Of a DNA stretch of 64,000 nucleotides, positions 18,260 to 27,475 are shown one piece after another. Both the position numbers and the translations under genes were made by a program. The number at the start of each line of letters is the position of its first letter. The stretch's first letter is position 1. The notes beneath the pieces are model-generated. The model saw only the letters and a list, made by a program, of their open reading frames with translations, searched no databases and had not been told where the DNA came from. Where the stretch lies: contig CALRTZ010000007.1 of assembly GCA_943371235.1 (NCBI GenBank), forward strand, positions 1 through 64,000, written 5' to 3'. Origin of the DNA: CAJBVG01 sp943371235. GTDB lineage: Bacteria > Bacteroidota > Bacteroidia > Sphingobacteriales > Sphingobacteriaceae.

Positions 18260-19378
18260 ATGAATATACCTTTCGTAGATCTAAAAGCGCAGTATCAATC
18301 TATAAAAAAAGAAATTGATCAAGCAATTGAAACTGTTATAAGTGAAACAGCATTTATTGGTGGAAAATATGTAAAAAACTTTGAAAAAGAGTTTGCAGAA
18401 ACTTATGGTGTGAAACATTGCATTAGCGTTGCTAATGGAACCGATTCTTTATACATCATCATGAAAATGTTAGGTATAAAAGAAGGGGATGAAGTTATTA
18501 CATCTGCTTATAGTTGGATATCAAGTTCTGAAACTATTTCACAAACTGGTGCAACTCCTGTTTTTGTTGATATTGAGCAAGATTATTTCACATTTGATGC
18601 AAACTTAATTGAATCTAAAATTACAAATAAAACAAAAGCGATAATTCCAGTTCATATTCATGGGCAGATGTGTGATATGGATAAAATTATGGAATTGTCA
18701 AAAAAATACAATTTACATATTATCGAGGATTGTGCTCAATCTCATTTCTCTGAGTTCAAAGGAAAAAGAGCTGGTACAATGGGGATCGCTTCTTCATTCT
18801 CGTTTTACCCAGGGAAAAATTTAGGCGCATATGGAGATGCTGGATGTATTTTAACAAACAATGATGAGTTAGCTGATAAGTTTAGAATGTATGCAACTCA
18901 TGGAGCACTTAAAAAACATGATCATCAAATAGAAGGTATTAATAGCAGGTTAGATGGAATGCAAGCAGCTATTTTATCTGCCAAACTTCCTCACATTTTT
19001 GAATGGACTGCCAAACGAAAAAGTAGAGCTGCTATGTATACAAAATTATTTGAAAACAATAAATTCCTTACTATTCCAAGTGTAAGACCTGAAACTGAAC
19101 ACAGTTTCCATTTATATATAATTCGATTGCATACGAAGAGAGAAGAACTACAAGAATATTTGAAAAAAGAGGGAATAGAAACTGCTATACATTATCCAAA
19201 TATTTTACCGGTAATGCCTGCATATAAATATTTGAATTACTCATCATCCGATTTCCCAATTGCTTTCGCTAATCAATCTACTATTTTATCAATTCCACTA
19301 TATCCTGAACTTACAGATGAACAAGTTAAATATGTTGTCGATACAATAAATAAGTTCTATGAGAATTTGGCTGGTTAA
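18260..19378 (+). CDS. DegT/DnrJ/EryC1 aminotransferase (WbpE-like)
   Basis: 372 aa PLP-dependent sugar aminotransferase. MNIPFVDLKAQYQSIKKEID is the typical start; SVANGTDSLYI binds phosphate, IIEDCAQSH holds the PLP Asp, and SFYPGKNLGAYGDAG holds the Schiff-base Lys186. WbpE transfers the amino group of glutamate to the C3-keto group of UDP-3-keto-GlcNAcA, regenerating the 2-oxoglutarate used by WbpB. The start is preceded by TAAAAAATT, an A-rich leader seen before other genes of the locus. The 3' end overlaps the next gene by 20 bases. Confidence 0.87.
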   Translation: MNIPFVDLKAQYQSIKKEIDQAIETVISETAFIGGKYVKNFEKEFAETYGVKHCISVANGTDSLYIIMKMLGIKEGDEVITSAYSWISSSETISQTGATPVFVDIEQDYFTFDANLIESKITNKTKAIIPVHIHGQMCDMDKIMELSKKYNLHIIEDCAQSHFSEFKGKRAGTMGIASSFSFYPGKNLGAYGDAGCILTNNDELADKFRMYATHGALKKHDHQIEGINSRLDGMQAAILSAKLPHIFEWTAKRKSRAAMYTKLFENNKFLTIPSVRPETEHSFHLYIIRLHTKREELQEYLKKEGIETAIHYPNILPVMPAYKYLNYSSSDFPIAFANQSTILSIPLYPELTDEQVKYVVDTINKFYENLAG

Positions 19379-20615
19379 AATAGGTGAAACTCTGCCTGTT
19401 GGAAAAGACGATAAACGTCTATTGCGAACTGGCTTACTTTCTAAAGCACTAGCAAATGACGGGCATGATGTTGTTTGGTGGACAAGTACGTTCGATCATT
19501 TTAAAAAAACACAGCTTTTTGAAGAGGATACAGATTTCAACTATTTGCCGAATCTCAGAATTTCACTACTTTTTGGGAAATCTTATAAGCGAAATGTTTC
19601 AATTGATCGAATTCAGGACCACCAAATCATTTCTGAAAAATTTAAGAAACGAATTGAAGAAGAAACGGATAAACCAGATATTATAGTTTGTTCATATCCT
19701 ACTATAGGACTTGCTTATCAGTGTATAAAATTTGGCAAGAAACATAATATCCCTGTACTTATAGATATTAGAGATCTATGGCCAGATATTTTTATTGAGG
19801 AATTGTTGCCAAAACCTTTAAGATTTTTAGCACTAAAAACGTATAATTTGTTATTTAAAAAGCACCAATATGTTTTTAAAAATGCAGATGGTATAATTGG
19901 AATAACAGAAAGCATTCTAAATTGGGGCCTTGATTATGCAAACCGCAAAGCAACAGAAAAAGACAAAGTTTTTCATCTTTCCTATAATAAATCTGATTTG
20001 GTATGTACTAAAGCACAATTAGAATCTTTAGAAAAGAAAGGCTTGACGTTTGATAAAAGCAAACTATATGCTTGTTTAATTGGAACTATTAGTGATTATA
20101 AATTTGATTTTAAACCAATTATTGAAGCTGCAAAACTATTAATCAATACAAACAAGGAAATTCAATTTGTAATTTGTGGGGATGGAGAGGGATTGGAAAA
20201 ATTAAAGGAAACCTGCAAAGGCTTAAATAATATTGTTTTTACAGGCTGGATTGATCAACATGAAATCAATTGCATATTAACTAATTCCGATATCGGAATT
20301 GCTCCATACCATAATACATTTACCTATTTAACTAGTATACCTTCTAAGATTTCAGAATATTTTGCCTATGGAATGCCAGTAGTCTCAGGTTTGGGAGGAA
20401 TTTTAGCCAATTATTTAAAAATGAATGATGCCGGCTATTTTTATCATTCTGGGCAGGAACTAGCTGAACAACTGATTACTTTAAAAAATAATCCAGAACG
20501 CCTCTTTAAAATTCGGGCAAAAACTTTATCTTTGTTCGCTAAAGAATTTGATTCAGGTGTTGTATATGATAATTTCAAACAACATATATTGACCTTCAAC
20601 AAAAACCAAAAATGA
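19359..20615 (+). CDS. GT4-type glycosyltransferase (WbuB-like)
   Basis: 418 aa, GT-B fold, beginning MRIWLVKIGETLPVGKDDKR, similar to the WbuB group of O-antigen transferases. LIDIRDLWPDIF in the N-half and VICGDGEGLEKLKE, FTGWIDQHEI and SIPSKISEYFAYGMPVVSG in the C-half are conserved donor-site segments. It overlaps wbpE by 20 bases and the methyltransferase by 4 (ATGA). Enzymes of this group often add a HexNAc-type sugar such as FucNAc; here the donor is unknown. Confidence 0.8.
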   Translation: MRIWLVKIGETLPVGKDDKRLLRTGLLSKALANDGHDVVWWTSTFDHFKKTQLFEEDTDFNYLPNLRISLLFGKSYKRNVSIDRIQDHQIISEKFKKRIEEETDKPDIIVCSYPTIGLAYQCIKFGKKHNIPVLIDIRDLWPDIFIEELLPKPLRFLALKTYNLLFKKHQYVFKNADGIIGITESILNWGLDYANRKATEKDKVFHLSYNKSDLVCTKAQLESLEKKGLTFDKSKLYACLIGTISDYKFDFKPIIEAAKLLINTNKEIQFVICGDGEGLEKLKETCKGLNNIVFTGWIDQHEINCILTNSDIGIAPYHNTFTYLTSIPSKISEYFAYGMPVVSGLGGILANYLKMNDAGYFYHSGQELAEQLITLKNNPERLFKIRAKTLSLFAKEFDSGVVYDNFKQHILTFNKNQK

Positions 20616-21328
20616 CAGAAATTGACTTACTAAACCAAAGCATCACCCAAATTGAGGCGAAAACGCAATCAAAAGAATGGGTTGAAAACTTGGAACCCCG
20701 AAAAAAGGAAGAGGCTGAATTTCATGATTTTAGCCATGATCAAAGCACAGAACTTGAAAATAAGAAGTTCTATAAAACTACTGAAAAATCAAATATCTAT
20801 TTACAAAATTGGTTAAAAGAAAATGTAAAGGATAAAATTTTTCTTGATTACGCCTGTGGAAATGGAGTAACCAGTATAGAAGCTGCAGAATATGGAGCTA
20901 AATTCGTAATGGGATTAGACATAAGTTCTGGTTCTATTGCTAATGCTCGTCGTTTGGCCAAAGAAAAGGGATATGAATCTAATACAAGGTTTTTTGTAGG
21001 AGATTGTGAAAATACAGGACTTCCAGACAATAGTATTGATGTAATTTTATGTGCTGGAATGTTACATCACTTAGATTTAAATTTTGCTTTTCCTGAATTA
21101 AAGAGAATTTTAAAACCAGGAGGAAAAATCATTGCTGTTGAGGCATTAGACTATAATCCATTTATAAAAGCGTACCGATTAATGACCCCAGGAATGAGAA
21201 CTGAATGGGAAAAGCACCATATTCTTTCTATGAAAGATGTTCGATTTGCTTCAAAGTTAAAAGTGTTAAATTCTGGCATATTACTTCATTTGCTGCAGCT
21301 TTTGTGGGTACACCAAAATGGTTGTTAG
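20612..21328 (+). CDS. Class I SAM-dependent methyltransferase, 3' end frameshifted
   Basis: 238 aa as read. Class I motif I DYACGNGVTSIEAAE, motif II VMGLDIS, motif IV-like VILCAGMLHHL and post-motif LKPGGKIIAVEALDYNP identify the catalytic core, so the enzyme could still bind SAM. The natural C-terminus (FKVKSVKFWHITSF onward) lies in the -1 frame and is encoded to 21423; in this frame the protein instead ends in an unrelated tail, VLNSGILLHLLQLLWVHQNGC. The frame change falls near 21248-21258. It may be a real mutation of a sugar methylase or a sequencing error. Confidence 0.75.
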   Translation: MTEIDLLNQSITQIEAKTQSKEWVENLEPRKKEEAEFHDFSHDQSTELENKKFYKTTEKSNIYLQNWLKENVKDKIFLDYACGNGVTSIEAAEYGAKFVMGLDISSGSIANARRLAKEKGYESNTRFFVGDCENTGLPDNSIDVILCAGMLHHLDLNFAFPELKRILKPGGKIIAVEALDYNPFIKAYRLMTPGMRTEWEKHHILSMKDVRFASKLKVLNSGILLHLLQLLWVHQNGC

Positions 21329-21423
21329 CAGGTTTGAATGTTTTGGATAGTGTTTTAACTAAAATCCCTGGTGTGAAATTATTAGCTTGGCAGTTTATTT
21401 TTGAGCTTCATAAAGAAAAATAA
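21205..21423 (+). pseudogene. Displaced C-terminal part of the methyltransferase (-1 frame)
   Basis: From about 21250 this frame encodes FKVKSVKFWHITSF, then VGTPKWLLAGLNVLDSVL, ending WQFIFELHKEK at 21423. That is the expected lid/C-terminal region of the upstream SAM methyltransferase, and the stop sits 5 bp before the aldo/keto reductase, as expected for the original gene end. The first residues of this frame (21205-21249) are out-of-frame noise. With one base restored, the two parts give a protein of about 270 aa. It is not thought to be an independent gene. Confidence 0.65.
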
Positions 21424-21428
21424 TTCTA

Positions 21429-22382
21429 ATGGAGTTACTTCCTCTTCATAATTCTGAAATCAAATTAACAAGAATTGGATTTGGTTGCGAGCAACTAGGC
21501 TTACATAATTGGGGTGAAGTAAATATTAACGACCTCGAATTGGCTATTAATGTAGCTATTGAAAATGGAATTAATTTTTTTGATACTGCAGATGTTTATG
21601 GGCTTGGAAAATCAGAAGAAAATTTAGGGAAATTCCTTGGGCAAAACAGAAAATCAGTAAACATCATAACAAAATTTGGAATCAGATTTCAAAATGGCGA
21701 AAGGTATTTTGACAGTAGTCCAAAATGGATTATTCAGGCTTTAGAAGCTTCTTTGAAAAGATTAAACACAGATTATATTGATGTTTTTCAGCTTCATTAT
21801 TGGGATGAAAAAACTGATTTAGATGAAATTCATCATTGTTTAAATGAACTAATGATAAGTGGGAAAATTAGAACCTATGGTTTTTCAAATTTAGCTCAAA
21901 ATCAACTAAATTTAAACTCTAAATTTGTCGATAACGCTGATATTTTTAGTTATGAATATAGCCTTGTTAATAGAGAAAAGGAAAGTTTAATTCTTGAACA
22001 ACAAAAGAAAAAGGTCTTTTTGGCATATGGTGCATTAGCTCAAGGTTTATTATCTGGCCGTTATAAAAGTTCAAAAGATTTTCAAGCTGGTGATCGAAGA
22101 GCAACAGAAAGATATGTTAATTTTCATGGAGAAAAATTCGAACAAAATCTAAGAATAATCGAAGGTATTAATCAGATTTCAACAAATTATTCAATGAAAA
22201 CTTCTCAAATCTCTTTGAGATTTGTTTTAGATAATTTAATAAACTCATCCGTTATTGTAGGAGTTAAGAACCCTTCTCAAATTTCAGATGCAATAAAAGT
22301 TTTAAATTTTAATTTAAGTCAATTAGATATTACATATTTAAAAAAATTAAGTAATTCAAATGGGATACACGAACAAGTTTGA
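21429..22382 (+). CDS. Aldo/keto reductase
   Basis: 317 aa TIM-barrel NAD(P)H oxidoreductase. The catalytic tetrad is visible: D52 and Y57 (FFDTADVYG), K82 (IITKFG) and H123 (VFQLHYWDE). RIGFGCEQLG at the N-terminus and VIVGVKNPSQI near the C-terminus are cofactor-site segments. In polysaccharide loci such enzymes reduce keto groups of sugar intermediates. Here it is coupled to an E1 alpha/beta pair (23-bp overlap with the next gene), so it may reduce the product of that enzyme, which is inference. Full length. Confidence 0.82.
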   Translation: MELLPLHNSEIKLTRIGFGCEQLGLHNWGEVNINDLELAINVAIENGINFFDTADVYGLGKSEENLGKFLGQNRKSVNIITKFGIRFQNGERYFDSSPKWIIQALEASLKRLNTDYIDVFQLHYWDEKTDLDEIHHCLNELMISGKIRTYGFSNLAQNQLNLNSKFVDNADIFSYEYSLVNREKESLILEQQKKKVFLAYGALAQGLLSGRYKSSKDFQAGDRRATERYVNFHGEKFEQNLRIIEGINQISTNYSMKTSQISLRFVLDNLINSSVIVGVKNPSQISDAIKVLNFNLSQLDITYLKKLSNSNGIHEQV

Positions 22383-23400
22383 AGAGCAATACTTTGATCC
22401 TGAAAAATTTGCAGGATTGGTGGATGCTTCTTATGCAAGTAAAGAGGATAAACTAAGACATATAGAACATATGTTAATTATCAGATATGCCGAGGAAAAA
22501 ATTTCTGAAGAAGTGGTATCTGGCAAAATCAAATGTCCTTGTCATTTAGGAATTGGTCAAGAAGCTATTGCAGTTGGAATTGCATCATTCCTGCGAAAAA
22601 CCGATAAAGTTTTTGGAGCACATAGATCTCATTCTCATTTTTTAGCGATGAATCAGAATGCATACAGTTTATTTGCTGAAACTTTGGGTCGTGTAGACGG
22701 TTGCTCGAATGGATTAGGTGGTTCAATGCATTTAATTGATCAAGAAAATGGTTTTTATGGATCAGTGCCAATTGTTGGGGCAACAATTCCAATCGCTACA
22801 GGTGCAGCTTTATCAATTAAACTAGACAAAACAGATAATTTAGCAGTGAGTTATTTTGGTGATGGTGCTGTTGAAGAAGGTGTATTTCATGAATCGATGA
22901 ATTTAGCGAGAGTTAATAATTTGCCGATTTTATTTGTATGTGAAAACAATTTATTTGCGAGTCACATGCACATTCTTGAAAGACAGCCAACATTAAGTAC
23001 AATTAGATATGCAGATGCACATCATATTCCTGCACTTTTGGTTGATGGAAATGATATAGCATCAATGCATGAAGCGGCAAAAATTGCTACAGAACATATT
23101 CGTTCAGGCAAAGGACCCTTCTTTATGGAATGTGTAACCTACCGATGGAAAGGACACGTTGGTCCTAGTGATGATAATGATGTAGGATTGCAAAGAAGTG
23201 AAGTGCTTCAAGTTTGGAAGAAAAGAGATCCAATAAAAAGAATTGTTGATAGTATGATTAAAGATGGTGAGATTACCGAACAGGAGTTTGAAGATACTCA
23301 ATCAAAAATAAGAAATATTATAAATGATGCATGGTTAAGAGCAGAAAGTTCACCATTTCCAAGCGACAAATATTTATATTCAACTCTATATTCAAATTAA
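22360..23400 (+). CDS. Thiamine-diphosphate dehydrogenase E1 component, alpha subunit-like
   Basis: 346 aa. It has the ThDP-binding motif GDGAVEEGVFHE starting at 167 and closing with ENN at 195-197, plus CHLGIGQEAIAVG and the GLGGSMH segment of PDH/acetoin dehydrogenase E1 alpha subunits. The partner beta subunit is the next gene. No E2 acyltransferase or E3 dehydrogenase gene occurs in the window. The pair may therefore decarboxylate a keto acid and transfer the active aldehyde to a sugar (transketolase-like branching) instead of making acyl-CoA. That role is inferred from the setting between sugar genes. Confidence 0.8.
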   Translation: MGYTNKFEEQYFDPEKFAGLVDASYASKEDKLRHIEHMLIIRYAEEKISEEVVSGKIKCPCHLGIGQEAIAVGIASFLRKTDKVFGAHRSHSHFLAMNQNAYSLFAETLGRVDGCSNGLGGSMHLIDQENGFYGSVPIVGATIPIATGAALSIKLDKTDNLAVSYFGDGAVEEGVFHESMNLARVNNLPILFVCENNLFASHMHILERQPTLSTIRYADAHHIPALLVDGNDIASMHEAAKIATEHIRSGKGPFFMECVTYRWKGHVGPSDDNDVGLQRSEVLQVWKKRDPIKRIVDSMIKDGEITEQEFEDTQSKIRNIINDAWLRAESSPFPSDKYLYSTLYSN

Positions 23401-23408
23401 GATATAAA

Positions 23409-24386
23409 ATGCAAAAAATAAAATACAGTAAAGGAATATTAGATGGTTTTAAACATTTACTTTCAAATCATCAGGAGGTTTTTGTTTTAGGGCAAGGTCT
23501 TTGGAGTCCTTGGTATGTAGGGGCATCTATGACAGATCTTGACAAGATTTATGGAAAAGATAGAATTATTGATTCTCCCGTTTCAGAATTAGGAACTACT
23601 GGTGCAGGTGTTGGTGCAGCGATTGCTGGGAAACGACCAATAATTGTTCACCCAAGAATCGACTTTATGCTTTTAGCGGTAGATCAAATTGTAACACAAG
23701 CTGCTAAATGGCGACATATGTTTGGCGGAAAAGCTTCAGCTCCAATTACTGTCAGAGGTATGATAAACAGAGGCGGAGAGCAAGGTGCTCAACATTCTCA
23801 ATCATTGCATTCTTGGTTCGCACACATTCCAGGATTAAAAGTAGTAATGCCTGCAACTGCAAGAGATGCTAGAGATTTATTAATTGCGAGTGTATTAGCT
23901 GATGATCCAGTTTTATATATTGATGATAGATGGTTGTATGATGAAGAAGAAGATGATGCACCAATAGATTTGACTCCATTATCTCAAATAGGTCCAAAGT
24001 TAATTCGTAAGGGTTCCGATATTACATTAGTTGGAGTGAGTTATACTACAAAAATAAATTTATTGGTTGCTGAGGAATTAGCAAAGCAAGGAATTTCTGC
24101 AGATGTAATAGACTTAAGAGTTATTAATCCATTAAATTATTCAGAAATAGTTGAATCGGTTAAAAGAACCGGTAGATTATGTGTAGTAGATGGTTGCTGG
24201 ACTAATTGTGGTTTAGCTGGAGAAATAATTGCTGGTGTTTCAGAAAGAGTTGAACCTAGTATATTTAAAGTTTCTCCTAAAAGGTTTACACTTACAGATG
24301 TTCCTGCACCAACTAGTAAAGCTTTAGAAAGTAATTATTATATCAAAAACGACGATATCGTGAGTTATATTAAAAGTGTTATATAA
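23409..24386 (+). CDS. Thiamine-diphosphate dehydrogenase E1 component, beta subunit-like
   Basis: 325 aa. SPVSELGTTGAGVGAAIAGKRPI and MINRGGEQGAQHSQSLHSWFAHIPGLKVVMPATARDA-type segments are those of E1 beta/transketolase pyrimidine-binding domains; the C-terminal domain follows with VIDLRVINPL. The ATG at 23409 is preferred because it lies 8 bp after the alpha stop and begins right at the conserved N-terminus; the in-frame extension back to 23331 would lie inside the alpha gene. It should form an alpha2beta2 enzyme with the preceding product. Confidence 0.82.
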   Translation: MQKIKYSKGILDGFKHLLSNHQEVFVLGQGLWSPWYVGASMTDLDKIYGKDRIIDSPVSELGTTGAGVGAAIAGKRPIIVHPRIDFMLLAVDQIVTQAAKWRHMFGGKASAPITVRGMINRGGEQGAQHSQSLHSWFAHIPGLKVVMPATARDARDLLIASVLADDPVLYIDDRWLYDEEEDDAPIDLTPLSQIGPKLIRKGSDITLVGVSYTTKINLLVAEELAKQGISADVIDLRVINPLNYSEIVESVKRTGRLCVVDGCWTNCGLAGEIIAGVSERVEPSIFKVSPKRFTLTDVPAPTSKALESNYYIKNDDIVSYIKSVI

Positions 24387-24388
24387 TA

Positions 24389-25114
24389 ATGAACCGTTGG
24401 GTTGAATTTTTTTTGGCACTAATAATACTGATTGTCTTATCACCCGTCTTTATTACAATTGCTATATTGATTTTTCTTACAGATTTTCAGTCTCCCTTTT
24501 TTATTTCAAAAAGAGTGGGTCAATATGGAAATGAATTTAATATGTATAAATTTCGCTCTATGAAAAATGATGCGAAACTAAAACATATAGTTTCCACTTC
24601 AGATTCTGACCAAAGAATTACTTGGATTGGAAAAGTAATTAGAAAGGTTAAGCTGGATGAAATTTCTCAAATCGGCAATATTCTGCTTGGTGATATGAAA
24701 TTTGTTGGCCCTAGACCAAATGTAAAAGTTGAAACAGACTTATATACCACTGAAGAGCAACAGATTTTATCTATAAAGCCTGGAATTACAGACATTTCGT
24801 CAATCGTATTTGCAGATTTAAATACGATTCTAAGTCAAAGTATGGATGCAAATTTAGACTATAATCAATTAGTTCGCCCATGGAAAAGCAGACTCGCACT
24901 AATTTATGTTCAGAATCGAAACTTCTCCCTTGATATTCAATTAATATTTCTAACTGTATATAATATATTTTTTAGAAATTCTACACTCAAATTAATTCAA
25001 AAAATTGTTGCGAAATTTTCTAGCGATCAATTATTAATTCAAATCTCTGGCCGAGAAATTGCACTTTTCCCATACCCACCTCCAGGCTCAAATTCTATTG
25101 TAACTGCACGTTAA
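24389..25114 (+). CDS. Initiating sugar phosphate transferase (PglC/WcaJ family)
   Basis: 241 aa. One N-terminal membrane helix (VEFFLALIILIVLSPVFITI), then FISKRVGQYGNEFNMYKFRSM, KLDEISQIGNILLGDMKFVGPRP with the catalytic Asp-Glu pair of monotopic phosphoglycosyl transferases. It transfers a sugar-1-phosphate from a UDP-sugar to undecaprenyl phosphate, starting the repeat unit. About 60 residues beyond the usual PglC core follow at the C-terminus. It is the last gene of the tight cluster that began at the left edge. A WecA-type initiator lies at 28.8 kb. Confidence 0.85.
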   Translation: MNRWVEFFLALIILIVLSPVFITIAILIFLTDFQSPFFISKRVGQYGNEFNMYKFRSMKNDAKLKHIVSTSDSDQRITWIGKVIRKVKLDEISQIGNILLGDMKFVGPRPNVKVETDLYTTEEQQILSIKPGITDISSIVFADLNTILSQSMDANLDYNQLVRPWKSRLALIYVQNRNFSLDIQLIFLTVYNIFFRNSTLKLIQKIVAKFSSDQLLIQISGREIALFPYPPPGSNSIVTAR

Positions 25115-25466
25115 TTGTAAACGTTGACTTGCTTGAATTAACTTATTCCTTAATCTTAAGAAATATAAATTAAGTAGTATTAACGTATAACAAGTTTATC
25201 AAGAAATATATCTTATTCCCAATATCCCTACGACTATTATTCAATAGTTAAGTTTTAGTGCTCATATACGATAAAGTTCGAATTGTTTAATAGTCAGTCG
25301 TTTATAAGTATTTTCAAGCATCCTCTCTAATTTCTCATCAGACTTACTTCTAACTAAACTAAGCTTAGATATTCTAATACTTATTTCATTTCTCGAATAA
25401 AATAATCATTATAGTGTATCTGAACGTACAGTTACTTGCTTTAATGTTAATTATAATACCTTTATA
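25115..25466. other. AT-rich non-coding stretch
   Basis: About 350 bases between the phosphoglycosyl transferase and the next promoter. No convincing reading frame, tandem repeat, strong hairpin or known RNA element was seen on either strand. It probably holds the 3' end of the upstream transcript and upstream promoter context. It is the longest gene-free stretch of the window. Confidence 0.5.
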
Positions 25467-25499
25467 TTGGTTTAATTAATTTAAAATGCAATATCTTTG
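25467..25499 (+). promoter_or_regulatory. Bacteroidota-type promoter for the EpsC/WbpM-like gene
   Basis: TTG at 25467-25469 and TATCTTTG at 25492-25499 (22 bases apart) match the Bacteroidota pattern TTG-N(19-23)-TAnnTTTG. Transcription would begin about 25505, leaving a leader of about 15 bases before the ATG at 25521. This separates the gene from the upstream block. Confidence 0.6.
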
Positions 25500-25520
25500 T
25501 AAATCTTTATAGTATACACC

Positions 25521-27431
25521 ATGCAATTGATGCAAAAAATTTTAAGTCGATATGCAGGCAAATATGCCTCTAGGTGGCTTGTTCTTTTTATTGACATGTG
25601 TCTAGTTACCATTGGCTACCTATTAGCGTGGGTGGTTAGATTTAACTTCCAAGTGGATCAAATGAGCTTGTTCGAAGTTACGACTAGCTATTATTTTATC
25701 GCTGCAATTTATTTAATTTTCTTCTTTATTTTCAAATCATTTGTTGGAGTTATTCGTCATACCAGCATGTATGATACCATTAAAATTATACAGGCTACTA
25801 CAGCTGCAGCTATTACTGCATTTATTGCTTCGTATGTGTATAAATTTATTGCTGCAGATCACTCTTATCCTATTCCTAGCTCTATCATACTCATACATGC
25901 TTTGTTTACCATTTTTATGTTAATATCTGCGCGTATTGTGTTTAAAGCAGCCTTTATTACCATAGCAGGAATGGGTGAAGGCGTAAAAAGAAATGTACTA
26001 ATTTATGGTGCAGGGCAATCAGGGATTATTACGTTAAACACATTGAGCCAAGATTCTAGATCTGAAGTTAATGTAGTTGGTTTTATTGATGACAATAATA
26101 GTAAGATTGGAAAAACACTTGCCGGTATTAAAATTTATTCGGCAGATGAAGCATTAAATGGAATGCTTGATAAAAGAAGTATTTCTGAAGTAATTCTTTC
26201 TATTCAAAACATATCATCAATTCGGAAATCGGAAATTGTGAACCGATGCTTGGAGATGAACGTTCAAGTAAAAAATGTACCACCCATTGCCAGATGGATT
26301 AACGGAGAATTAAGTTCACGACAAATTAAAGCCGTTCGTATTGAAGATTTATTGAATCGCGAACCTATTAAACTCAATCAAGAAAATATTTTTAACGAGT
26401 TAACCGGTAAAATTATAATGATTACCGGTGCAGCGGGCTCTATAGGTTCTGAAATTGCACGCCAAGTAGTTTCTTATAAACCCAAAATGGTGATTTTTGT
26501 TGATCAAGCAGAAACACCGATGTATGAGTTAGAAATAAACCTCCGCAAACGCATAGAACGTTATCATGTAATGACGAAGTTTATTATTGCAGATGTTTCT
26601 GATGTATTTGCAATGGAGCGTATTTTTATTGAATACCAGCCTACTAAAGTATTTCATGCAGCTGCTTATAAACATGTTCCATTAATGGAATCTAACCCTC
26701 ATGAAGCCGTTCGAGTAAATGCTTTAGGTACCAAAAATATGGCAGACCTCTCTATGAAGCATGGAGTGAAGAAGTTTGTCATGGTATCAACAGATAAAGC
26801 GGTAAACCCAACCAATGTTATGGGGGCTACCAAGAGAATTGCCGAAATGTATATCCAATGCCTAAGTCAGGTTGAAAACCATACTACCGCCTTTATTACC
26901 ACACGTTTCGGAAACGTACTCGGTTCTAATGGCTCGGTAATCCCGATGTTTAAGAAACAAATTGATGCTGGAGGCCCAATTACAGTAACTCACCCAGAAA
27001 TAACCCGTTATTTCATGACAATCCCAGAAGCTTGTCAGTTAGTATTGGAAGCAGGTTCGATGGGTAAGGGAGGCGAGATTTTTATTTTCGACATGGGGGA
27101 GTCGGTGAAAATTATCGATGTAGCAAAAAATATGATTAAACTTTCGGGTTTAACTCTAGGTAAGGATATTCAAATTGAGATAACAGGTTTAAGGCCTGGA
27201 GAAAAATTATACGAAGAATTATTAAATGATTCAGAGAATAATAAACCTACATACAATCCTAAAATACAAATAGCTAACGTTCAAGAGTATGAATATTCTT
27301 ACGTAAAAGAAGAATATGCTAAACTAGAAGTATATTGTAAATCTAACGACCATTTGGAGTTAGTTAGCCAAATTAAAGCGATGGTAAAGGAATATGTAAG
27401 CAATAATTCTATTTACGAAACGCTTGACTAG
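25521..27431 (+). CDS. Membrane-bound nucleotide-sugar 4,6-dehydratase (WbpM/CapD/EpsC family)
   Basis: 636 aa. Four N-terminal membrane spans (residues about 18-145), a first Rossmann-like domain (VLIYGAGQSG at 159), and a second SDR domain with TGAAGSIGSE at 302 and STDKAVNPTNVMGATKR near 420-435. The usual SDR Tyr is Met (VMGATK), as in WbpM-type UDP-GlcNAc 4,6-dehydratases. The product would be UDP-4-keto-6-deoxy-GlcNAc for sugars such as QuiNAc, FucNAc or bacillosamine. A second ATG at 25530 is an alternative start. It has its own promoter. Confidence 0.88.
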   Translation: MQLMQKILSRYAGKYASRWLVLFIDMCLVTIGYLLAWVVRFNFQVDQMSLFEVTTSYYFIAAIYLIFFFIFKSFVGVIRHTSMYDTIKIIQATTAAAITAFIASYVYKFIAADHSYPIPSSIILIHALFTIFMLISARIVFKAAFITIAGMGEGVKRNVLIYGAGQSGIITLNTLSQDSRSEVNVVGFIDDNNSKIGKTLAGIKIYSADEALNGMLDKRSISEVILSIQNISSIRKSEIVNRCLEMNVQVKNVPPIARWINGELSSRQIKAVRIEDLLNREPIKLNQENIFNELTGKIIMITGAAGSIGSEIARQVVSYKPKMVIFVDQAETPMYELEINLRKRIERYHVMTKFIIADVSDVFAMERIFIEYQPTKVFHAAAYKHVPLMESNPHEAVRVNALGTKNMADLSMKHGVKKFVMVSTDKAVNPTNVMGATKRIAEMYIQCLSQVENHTTAFITTRFGNVLGSNGSVIPMFKKQIDAGGPITVTHPEITRYFMTIPEACQLVLEAGSMGKGGEIFIFDMGESVKIIDVAKNMIKLSGLTLGKDIQIEITGLRPGEKLYEELLNDSENNKPTYNPKIQIANVQEYEYSYVKEEYAKLEVYCKSNDHLELVSQIKAMVKEYVSNNSIYETLD

Positions 27432-27475
27432 AATATTCTTAATGGTTTTTTAACATTAAACTTGTATTTTCGGGT

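Noticed and set aside
22360..24386. Pyruvate dehydrogenase operon
   Set aside because: Only E1 alpha and beta are present, with no E2 or E3, and the flanks are sugar genes.
25115..25520. Possible small RNA or hidden gene in the 406-bp gap
   Set aside because: No frame, hairpin or conserved element stands out apart from the promoter at its right end.
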